A stretch of 64,000 nt of DNA from Macrosoma leucophasiata (taxonomy: Eukaryota > Arthropoda > Insecta > Lepidoptera > Hedylidae): contig JAWQUS010000027.1 in NCBI GenBank assembly GCA_036365455.1, forward strand, positions 11,582,501-11,646,500. The letters are read 5' to 3'. Below the pieces are notes generated by a model that was not told the DNA's origin, did no database searches, and was given only the letters and a program-made list of their open reading frames with translations. Within the stretch, counting starts at the first letter, position 1. Each line of letters begins with the position of its first letter. Of this stretch, positions 35,926 through 47,900 are shown piece by piece. A program made the translations under genes and the position numbers.

Positions 35926-38900
35926 CTATAGTTAAATAATTTCAAACACTGAACTTAGGTAATATTTTTTGGAATAACATGTATTTCAATCCTCATTATT
36001 GTAATTACATATTTACAAAAATACCTTTATTTAATTTATAATTTTTATCACATTAACAGTTTTGGTAAGTTTGTGTAACCTATCGGATTATGGTGTCCAT
36101 CACAAGGATTTTTTTAATCTTTGGGTTTAAGTATTCGTATTTAGTTACCTCTCAACATTTTTATTACAATGCAATGTATGCAATGCATGCAAACCACCGC
36201 ATTATCTTACATGGTAGTGTCTAATGCAATCATGTTCCAGTCAGCTGGTAATGTACCTACCCCTGTAATTTCTGGCACAGAGGTATGACAACTTAGACCT
36301 CAGGAGTAGCAACGCATCTACATTAAAATCTCAAAACAATTTTGTCTTGGTACCTAGTATAATCGTCATAATCGATCTAGGTAGGTATCTAATACCTATC
36401 TAAAATTCTCATGTCAGTGTTGGTAGCAATACCTACTCCTCCGAAACGTCTTGACCGATTTTTATGAGGAAAAAGACCGGAAACAATTTTTAATCGAAGC
36501 TGATGAAACTAATGAGTGTTTATATTACAAAAAAATATGAAAGTTTAGAGTTTTCAGATGAGTTTATATTTCTAAATCAGTTTTCGTGTTTAATCCTTTG
36601 AATTAATTTATTTACTGAAAAATAATATTGTGTTAATAGCCAGCTACTAGTATACCTATCCAAACTTTCAAAAACATACTAGTAATTAACTTATTTATTA
36701 TCGAAATGTTTTAAATTCATTCATGTTTAATTTTATTAGTTGTACCTAAGTAATTCTAAATTCACATAATTTGTTTAAAGTGAATAATTATACATTTTTA
36801 TGACATCCTTTAGGATGGTATTTACTTAAATGGACTGGATTTACTTAATTACTTATTTTTTACACTGCCGCACTTTCACAGTACCTAGACTGCCACAATT
36901 GGGATGTTGTCATTTTGTAGCATATTACCAAAATGTACTTATAAGAGAAATGAGTGAAGTCCTTGAAACCTCTAGTTCATAACTAATAGTTTTAAGATAT
37001 AGGTAGGCAATGATGTTTTATAAGCTCATTGTAGGTAGGTAACCATTCAAAACGTTGTGGGTTGCATTGGTATTATAGCGTCACCGCACGGTAATTGCTT
37101 GTGAAATGGTGAAATCGAGTAATTTCAAAATAACTTCGCTAATGCTACATTTTTGTGCAAAGTGCAAATTATGTCAAGAGTCTGAAAGTGTTATTATTAT
37201 TTTTAAAGTCAACCTTTTTGCTCACTATTTTACGTAATTTTCGATTTTTATGATGATTCTACATGGCTTCATAATATATTTAATAATATAATTAATTATG
37301 GTTATGGCATATCAAATTAGTCAACATCCCAGTAAATAAACCTTGTCCTTGTCCTAAAATGTCCTTTATTTTTGTGTAGTGTAAAACTGCATTTAACTTA
37401 TCGACAGTTTATGAAGATTTATATTCTTTACCTTGTACTTTTCTTCGATTATTAGATATAGGTACCTATAGCCATGGGCGTATAGATAATAGAGAGAAGT
37501 TTTCCAGGAGGGGCCCCCGCATCATATTTAAAGCGATAACAGAAGGAATTTTATCCTTAATTTTTGGATAGTAAACATTTTGGGATGGGCGTGACCCACC
37601 CTGGCCCACCCTGGCCCACCCAACTTTCCCCGTTCCTACGCCCATGGGCATAGCGATCGAAGGTTCAGAAACTTAACCTAATTCCTAAGATTTAAAAATA
37701 TATTAGTTTTAAGTTACAACAATGTTTTAAGAATATGAATTTTATATTTCACCTTAAACTCGTTTATATTTTGTGATGGAATAAGTATAGGTATGTTGCA
37801 ATAAAAAACATAGTACTTTTTAATGTATTATTTATTAATAACCCACTCACACACTATGTAGTTTCTTTTGTTTTAAGATGTACTGCGGCCGTACAATGAC
37901 ATGACAATATTGTCAACCTAAACTGAAAAACGATAAGCTTTGTCCCGTTTCTTCATACGTGCTGTCATTGACAAATGAAACAAGACTGGCAGCGCGTAAA
38001 CTGAATCGCAATATGCCGTCATGATACGGGCCCTATTCCTAAAGATAGAAAAACTTAAGGTCGTTAAAAATTTCGTTGCGTTATTCGGACATTTGTCTAA
38101 TAGCGAGTACCTATAATGTCTATAACATTCAGCTAAATATTAAAAATAGTTTATTTAGAGATAGTGTTTACAAAGATATTATCTGAATAAGTATAACCTA
38201 TATATAAATTATGCATCTCTTACGATTCCTTTATATTGCTGTTATTTTCAATAACTAAACTGTACCAATATGAATTTATATAGGTATTTCAATTTCCATT
38301 GCACACAATCAAATTATGTTTACGCTGACAAGAATCCACCTTTACTTTCTGTAGCATGCAACTGGTGTCGTAAGTATGCATTCTGAAACCAAAACATTAC
38401 TATTAAACAAAATAGCTATAGGATCTATAAATTTAACCATATTATTATTACATTGAAGAGTGTCGTCACTTACGAAAATAGGTCAAGGTGTAACATTAAC
38501 CGCTTGGGCCCTTTAAATAAATTCGTCACATTCTATTCGAACAGGTATTTAGTCCACCATCTCTCAAGGTTTTCTTATGGCGCTAACAGTTTAATAAAAT
38601 CTATTTAAAGTCCCAAGCATTTAATTTTGTTAGTGTTGGCAAGTTTTGTAAAATCAATAAAGTGACAAAGAAGCAAGAATTTTTTCCGTAAGTAGTACAC
38701 AACTAAAACTTTACCCCCATATTCATAAACGTATTTTAGCTAAGTGTTGCTAATCTCTCCTTTGTCTTTTTCTATCCTGCACATTTGACAATGCAACTGA
38801 CAAAGACAAAGCATTTTATAACTAAAACGTATCTAATGTGCGTTTATGAATAAGGGGGTTAGTCTGTAAGTATCTACGTCAAACTAAAGCTAAAGCTGTC

Positions 38901-41900
38901 TAAAATGTAGATGCAGAAACTTCTGCCCTGAGGCTAAAAGTAGTTTTGGCGACAAATTACGAGGCAACTAATATATTTACAAAAATCAATCACGACTAAA
39001 AAAAAAACAGCCAAGTACAATTCGGACCCGCGTTCACAGGGTAACAATAATAATTAATGAAGCTATTTCGTTTAATTCATCCTGAAAAAACAGTAGAATC
39101 TGTACGACGAGGGAGGGTCGAAAAATCCCGGTAGTAGTAATGAGTCACGCAAATAGTAACTCAATTAGTGACTATGTGACCCATCCCCGCCAACCCCTCC
39201 AATCTGCGAACTTTTTGACCTACCCTCGTAAGTACCTAAAACATGGCGACACGCCATGTTTTACTTACCGAAAAACTGTCATGTTAGCCGCTAACTTTTT
39301 GGTTCATAAGTTCAACGTCGCACAACGAGTGATGGAGCGAGCTATGCTGGCTATGGCGGATAAAATACGAGATGAGGTTATCCGTCAAAGAACTAAAGTG
39401 ACCGACGTAGCTCGCTGGATAAGTAAGTTGAAGTGGCAATGGGCCGGTCATGTCTATAGAAGGGCTGATAGCCGCTGGAGCAGACTTGTGCTTGAATGGA
39501 GACCACGTCTAGGTAAACGTAGTGTAGGACGACCCGTTGCGCGTTGGAGTGACGACATAAGAAAAGTGGCTGGAGTCGATTGGATGCGAGCTGCTCAGGA
39601 TCGGGGTAGTTGACGTGCTCAAGGAGAGGCTTACAACCAGCAGTGGACGGCTATAGCCTGATTAGTTAGTTAGAAGTTAGTTAGCCACTAGCTTTATACC
39701 TAATATTGCAAATGTACCTCTCGCAGTAGCTCGTCTTCTCTCTCGGCGGCAATTTTCAACATTTCCTTTGATCTCTCCAACAGTAAGTCTTTCTCGTGTA
39801 TGCTGCGCTTCAAATTTGATATTTCGGTACGATGAGATTCAATTTGCGATCTAGCCTGGAATGTAATATCATACGGATTACTTAAGCCGCAGTAAATTGT
39901 AATTATAAAAGTGTATGAATAATAACGATTTTAAAGAGAAATTATTTGTTTACCTAAGTGACCCTTAGTGGCACCATCAGAAAATTTATTTAAACCGAGA
40001 TTCAAGAGATAGATAAGTACACATCCACACCTTATCATATGGGAAAGCATAACTGAACTGAATATTTTTTATTCATCGACAAAACCTACCCTCTCCGAAG
40101 AGCTAATTCCACTGCCAGGTCTAGAATCAGCTCTTTTCTGAGTGGTCCCGGATGATTTCTGATCTGCTTGTAATTTACTCACCAAACCTGAAAAATGAAG
40201 GCATTGGAAAGAGATTGGCTGTTCCTTAAGTATTAGTATGAGGGACTTAAAAACGATTGAAGACAATAATTATAAAAGAACTAGCGACCCGCCCCGGCTT
40301 CGCATGTGTAGCATTTATTATATAGTGCGGACGCACCCGACTTCTTTGACAAAAACCGTGTTATCTCTGTAAATACAAGTACGATATTGATGAATTATAT
40401 AAGAATAGATATAAACCTCCCTAAGAAAACCTTTCCAACATTTTAAACAGGAACAAAATCCGTTCACAACTTCCCGAGATTAGCGCATACATACAGACAA
40501 ATAAAATAGCGGGACTTTACTTTATAATACCTATGTAGTGAAGTGATGATGATGATAGTGATAGTGATGATATGCTAGTGCCACCAACTTGATAAGGACG
40601 AGGGTCTGCGTAGAGACCTATAAGATGTCTGTGGAGGACACGGCAATGCCTCAGCATTACGCCCTATAGTTTTTGTGTAGATGTCTATAGGTTGCAGTAG
40701 TCACTTATTTCCCATATTAACTGCATGCTTATTTGCCACCTTCATAATATTACAAAAATAATTTAATTCATCGAAGAATTGAAATCGTCAACAAATGGTC
40801 CCACGAAAGCCTATTGTGACCTACGCATTTAGGTACTATGACATCCACTAGAGAGCTATGGGGTCGTCACGTCCCACCTTCACACTACGTATGATAACAT
40901 AATTTCTTCGTCACAAGTTGCGATGCCGCAGCGGACATTTTACTATGGAGTTGTTTTATATTTAGGTAACGTAACGTAACTTCACGCCTGTAATCCCCGA
41001 AGGGGTAGGCATAGGTAAATGCATGCATTCAAGCATACATGCAAGCACCCAAGATTCGCCGGTTACGTTTTTGCCCTATGTAACAGGTGGCGAGCCTGTT
41101 GACATTTCCGGGCACATTACAAAACTTCGAGGTACTGGGAAATTTCCAGAAAATTGAAAAATTCCAATAGAACCAGAGATAAAGGACTTTACACTACTAT
41201 CTCTGATAACCCTCTACTCGGGAATCGAACCCATGACCACAGCGTTGTAGTAGTGGCCTGCTACCACTAGGCTACCGAGGCAGTTTATTTAGGTAATTTA
41301 AGTTAAAAAGATTTTTTACTGATTTAGTCAGTCGATCTACCTTTACTACTACTTTAAATATGGGTAGGTGCTCATGACATTTTTAACTCAGTACAATGAT
41401 TTGTATACGTGCCTCTCAATGTCAGGACTGTTTGCTCAAGGTCATTAACTCGTTGACTTCCAGACGAAGGTATCGTTTCCAGGGAATTCACTCTCAAGGT
41501 AAGCTGCATATTTTCTTCTTTTAGCATCTCACAGTAGCTGTGAAAATAAATTTAAAATTAAATAGGTAGTTAAGATCTTCCTAAAGTTTGTTATCCAATC
41601 AGCATGTTTATGAACAGAATTTTCGTCAGGATCGAGCTAAGTACTAATAAGTCAGTTCGCTGAAAAGGGCTTATTGTCTTTAAGACATAGGTTTTTTTTA
41701 TGTAATGGAAGTGGCAAACAAGCATGCAGTTCACATTGATGAGTGATGACTGCAGCCTATAGAATCCACATGAAGACCAAGGTCAAAATGCAGATGCGTT
41801 ACCACTCTTGACAACTAAGGTGTTATGCCACTGTGCCGGAAATTACAGGGCCGTACATTACCATCTGACCGGAACACGATAGTGCTGAACACTACCATTT

Positions 41901-44900
41901 AGCGGCAAGTAAATTAGGTAATGCGGTGGCGCCTACGCCCGTGAGCTCCGTCACTGGAGCTCTACCACCAGTAAAAAATATTTAATTATAGGTATATTAA
42001 ATGAACGCTTTCAAAGTTTTGCAGTATCTTATGTTAAGCAGACAGAATAGATGTATAATAATCTAAGTATGAAAATCTGTATTCACTTGTGTTTAAAATA
42101 TTTATTTCGGTACCTCTTCCAATAATCGAGCTCCGGTTCATCGTCCTTGGAAGGTTTCTGTGGTAATCGAATTTGCGATTCCAATAGAGTCGACTCCAAT
42201 TTTAAGACTTGACCCTTAAGGGAAGTTATTTCAGCTAACGATTTCTCATATTCTGATATCAAAGGTTCATTGCCCTGTAAACATAACGGTGTTATTTGAT
42301 ATGACAACTATACGTAATTACCTACACAGTGCTACAACAACTTAAGATGGTAGGTATAGGAATCTATGTAAGTGAGAAATATAATGACTGCATTTTATTT
42401 ATTTCACTGTACCATTATATTAAATTCAAACTAAAAGTTGTCTGTAAGAGATCACTTTCAGCGAAAAGACCGTGGGGTGGTACTATCGATTTGTTTATCA
42501 TTTAATTTTGTAGCATAAAAAAATCTGATATACAACTCCGATACGTACCTACTCGTCCGTGAGTTTTAAAAAGACAGAAGATATGAATTTGAATTCTACG
42601 GATTCGCATTCTTCGAATTCGATGGAGGTACCTAAGAACATTAACTGGTACAGCTCCAGCGACAGAGCTCGCGGGGTAAGGCACCACCGCATTACTTAAT
42701 CTACTTTACAGCACTATCGTGTTCCGGTCAGATGGTTATCAACGGCCCTGTAATTTACGGCTCAGAGGCATAATACCTTAGGCCTCAGGAGTGGCAACGC
42801 ATCTAAATTGGGGTCTCCGGTTTCATGTAGATGTTGATAGGCTACAGCGTTGCTTACCATCAATGTAAAATGTGCTTATTTGCCACTTCATGACATAAAA
42901 ATAATTTAAGTACGTATTTTTCCAACTTTAATCAGAAAAATCTTACCGTGGCCTGTCTAGGAATAAAAAAGATGAAGCTCTACCGAAACTATCCGTAATT
43001 TATAAAAATAATAATAGAGTTCAAACCTTCTCCGCCACTTCGAGGGCAACAATTCTCCGTTGCTGCGCTTCAACACGTTCGAGGAGCGCACGCGCCGATA
43101 TCTGCGGGTAACTATCGCAAGCGCATCCACTTCGATGTGTATTTTTTTCTGAAATCTCTTCATCTTGCTTTTCTATTGCTAATTGCTTCTCATCACCTAC
43201 ATATAAGTTATAATCACTTGTTACTGGATAACATTCCTTAGCAATAAGATCAAATAAGTATTGCAAAAAAGAGCAATTTGAACAAATCAATAGATTTTAT
43301 GAAGTTGTTTTTTTATAAGGAGGTGGAAAACAAGCATAGCTCACATTAATGTTAAGTGATAATTGCTTCCTATAGACAACTGCACAAAAACCAAAGATTA
43401 ATATGCAGATGCGTTGCCACCCCTGGGACCTAAGTTGTTATATCTCTGTGATAGATATTACGGGGCCAAACAGTACCATCTAACCGGAACACAATAGTCC
43501 TGAACACTTCCATTTGACGGCAGATAAGTAGATGCACTGGCGCCTACGCCCTAGAGCTGATGCACTGAAACTCTGGTGGTTTATTGAAAAGTGAAGATGT
43601 TTAGGTTTCACCTTTAAGTTCAGCCAATTTTAACAATAAAACTCGCTTTTCTTTTTCAAGTCTTGTTACTGCAGATTTTGCAAGGTTTGTATTATATTCT
43701 AACTTTTTCACTTCCTGACATTTTTCTTCGTAGCGTGCTTGCCAACGTTCTGAAGCTTGTTGCGCTCTATAAAGCAAAATAAATAATATCATCCCACTTG
43801 ATAAAGGATCTTGAAAATCTAAAGAACAATTTTCAAATGTTAAAATATTTTTAGCTAGGAAGAAAAATATGAATAAAAGTTCAAAGTGAAACAGATGTGA
43901 ATTATTTTGACATTCTCTAGAACATTTCAACACTCTGAGGTATAAAATATTTTTAAAAATTCTGTTTGACTTTAACTCAATATACTTATGGAACTTGCCA
44001 TGATTCTTAAGAAACATCAGTGTGTTTCTAATTTTGTTTATGTAAAGTAAAGGTGGTGGAAAACAGGCATACTTTTTCAACTGTTCATGTAGATGTTATT
44101 CAGTTTATTTGGCCCAGCGGCTGGTGTAGATCGTAAGCGATCTACTCGGTTAAGTACTACGGGCGCGGTCGGGTGGTGTGATGGGTGACCGCTAGTGACA
44201 AATTAAATGCGCGTTTCCGTGCTTCGGAGGGCACGTTAAGCCGTCAGTCCCGGTTGTTATCGATAGATAGCAGTCGTTAAACCTTATCGGAGGCCTTATG
44301 GGCGGTTTGAAAACATCCGACTGCACATCACAGTTGGCCACTAACCCACCCACCTCCACCAATCCGCATTGTAGCAGCGTAGTGGAGTAAGCTTCAGGCC
44401 TCCCCCCAAAAAGGAGAGAGACTAGTGCCCAGCAGTGGGACGTATTAAGGTTGCCATTATTATTATTATAGGCTCCTAGAGAGCACTTTTAAATCGTATT
44501 TTTTTTAACTAGTACTTACAGTGAATAACCTATTATAATAACCAAAAACTTAATATTAAACAAAAAAATTCGCTTACACTCACAGCCCCACAGTACAATA
44601 GGTATAAACCTGTGTCGTGGGTGCCGTTGTACACATACAACACATACACAAACACCCAGACCCGAAACAAATATCTGTAGGCCATACAAATATTTGTCCC
44701 GGTGCGGGGATCGAACCCGCGACCCTTCGAATCAAACGGTCATCTCACACCGCTGGAAAAAGGAAAGGAATAATTATGTATAATATGAAAAGAATCAATT
44801 ATTTACAAATTCCTCCATTTCTCCATTCCAAAGGAAACTGAGAAAAAGAATGAATTTGATCATCATACTAAAGATTATTCACTTGGCAGAATCTCAAGTT

Positions 44901-47900
44901 CAGTTAAGTGATGACTACCGCTTATAGACAGACATCTAAACAAAAACTAAATGTCAAAATGTAGACGCGTTGCCATGTTATCACCCATGAGGTCTGTGAT
45001 GAAAAATATTTTACTCACACGTGTCTCTATAGAATAGAGACACGTGCGAGTAAAATATTTAAAAAAAAATTGGAAAAAACATATCGGGCAGGATATTTGC
45101 GACCACTAATTGGTGGACATCGGTAGCTCAGTTGGGAGAGCGACTGGACTTGTGATCCCAGTGGCCGCGGGTTCAAGTCCCGCCCGAAGTTATTTTTTGA
45201 CGTGACAACGTCTTAAATTAGGTTGCGGCTCGGAGTCACTCATGAAAAAGTGTAACGCCCGGTAACGAACGAGAGAGAGGCCTGCCGGACCGGCGAATGC
45301 CTTTCTACCGAGAAAAAGACGTTGTCACGTAAAATCTTCGCCCGTAAAACCGACTTTACAGGCAACCAGATTTTTCTTTCGATTTTTATAAAGTACTTAA
45401 TAGGGTTAAACTATAATCTTGAAAAAAAAAATAGGAAGAGTTATAGAGTAACTCACATAAATGTATTACACAGTGATAAATACAGATTCATATTATTTAC
45501 CTCTTCCACTTATCCCAAAGAGCTATGTTTGAGTGGGAGTCTTTACGAGCACTGGTCAATTGTGCCTGTAGCGATGCTATTTTATTGTGTAGTGCTGCCG
45601 ACTCTACAGTTGTCACCTTGTTTCCAGAAGTACTTCTGCAAGTAAGAAAGATTTACGATGTTTGACACAAGTGATGATTATGATACAACACATATTTTAT
45701 ATGTGGAAGCTATGAGAGAGTATGCAGACTGCATTGATAAAAATGCATTTTATGCAGATACTTTTTTTGGGCTTCGAGTCCCAACTTGAGATGAAGAAAC
45801 GTAGCATTGGGGGTAATCTGGGAAGTTGTAAACCAGCATTATCTATTTTTGACATTGGTAAAACATAGTACGTAACTTCACGCCTGTAATCCCCGAAGGG
45901 GTAGGCAGAGGTAAATTCATGCATTCAAGCATACATGCAAACACCCACGATTCGCCGGTTACGTTTTGGCCCATGTAACAGGTGGCGAGCCTGTTGACAT
46001 CTCCGGGCACATTACCAAACTTCTACTACTAATCTTCATCATCCCTCCCTCCGCGCGAACGCAAAGGAGGGGGGGGATGGTTCGGGGATTGAGGCGAATC
46101 CTCGTACCCCGGGCCTATCTGCCCCCGAAGCGTCGGGGGCGTGGTCCTAAATGGGGATTGTGACACGCGGGGAAACTCGCTAAGGGAGGTCATGTACACA
46201 CATTTTTTTTTTTGTGTTTTTTTTTTTGTTTTTATTTAGTTTTTTTTTTTCTTAGTTTGTTTTTTTTTTGGTAGCTTTTTAGCCCATTTAAAACATTTTG
46301 TATTTTTTTTATAATCTTTTTATTATTATTTTTTTTTTTTCCGGGCATATTCTTTTCTCACCCTCAGCTATTCCCCCGCGTGCCGCTTACAAGTGGTCGT
46401 GGTCTATTAAATTAAATAGGTGTAAGTTCCCTATTGTGAGGGGCCACACGTCCACTCCGTCACTCTGGCCTAAGCCGGGCGACGCAGCCGCGGGCCCGAT
46501 CGGTGACTCCGTTCCTCGACCGGGGCATGAACCCGGTAGGTGGGCGGGACTCGAACCCGCCCAGTAGGATGCGGGTGAGTGGGGCCTGTCAATTGGTATG
46601 TGCGTGTCAGTGTGAATGTATGTGTGGCCGGCACTTACTGTGATCCGGGGGATCGGAGCCTCCGGGGGGATGGGATGGGCGGCATCGGCCCGACGTGCTC
46701 CCGGCGATACGGGAGGGAGGATCTCGCGCGGCAACGGACGACCTTCGGGCGGACGGCTGTGGAGAAGGGCGAGTCCACGGAGATGCTCGTGGGGTCCATT
46801 GTCCGCGCGGTCGAACATTCGACGCGCTAGACGGACCACAAACTCCTCCACGGACTCAACCCCTAGATCTCGGGCGATGACGTCGTTACGCACGTACCTC
46901 CCCGCGCCTGTGATCAGCCGGAGAGACACGTTCTGCTGGACCTGAAGCCGACGTCGCTGCGTGGCGGAGCATAAAGCATACCATGCTGGTGCAGCGTACG
47001 TCAGCCTCGAGCGGACATAGGTTTTATAAAGCCGGATTTTGGTCCGGAGTGGCAGTCTCGATTGTAACACTGGGCGCAGCATCGAGCGCGCTGCAGCCGC
47101 CTGCTGCACCACGTGATTCACAGTGGGCACCATGCGGAGTGCGCGGTCGATGCTACACCCCAGGTATTTAACCGTAGACTGCCAGGCTATGTCCTGCCCT
47201 CGCAATCGGAGCGGCTGAGGCATGCGGCGGATTCGTGTGACGATTGCGGCCGTCTTGTCAACATTGACGGCCATCCGCCATTTGTCCAGCCACTCCGGCA
47301 GCAGGTCCAGCAGGTGTTGCATTTTTGCGATTGCTAATTGCAACCGAGCCGATGTCGCTATGTAGGCGCTGTCGTCGGCAAACAGGGACAGCATGACGTC
47401 CCTCTCCCCTTCACGCAGATGGTCGCGTAGGGTGGGAACGTCGTCTGTGTACGCCGCATATAGGCACGGCGACAGACAGCTGCCCTGTGGTACCCCGGCA
47501 CGGATTGGATGCTGGGCCGAATCGCAGCCCTCCACCGTGACGTAGAACCGCCGATCTTGGAGAAAGTCTGCTACCACCCTGTAAATGCCGGATGGTAATC
47601 TGGCGGCTACTTTGTCGAGGAGGCCAACGTGCCACACGCGGTCGAAAGCTTTTTCTATGTCAAGAAAAACTCCGACCGCGTAGTGATCTCTGTTGGCCTC
47701 GAAGGCCAGATGATGCAGCACCCGGGTCAGTTGGAGCGTGGTTGAGTGTCCCGCGCGGAAGCCGAATTGCTCCTCCCTACTCGGGAGAAGTGGTCTCAGC
47801 CTCCGCAGCAGGAGACGCTCGAACAACTTACCCAGGTGCGACAGTAGAGTTATAGGGCGATAGCTGGACGGGAGTCGGCGGTCCTTGCCCGGTTTCGGGA

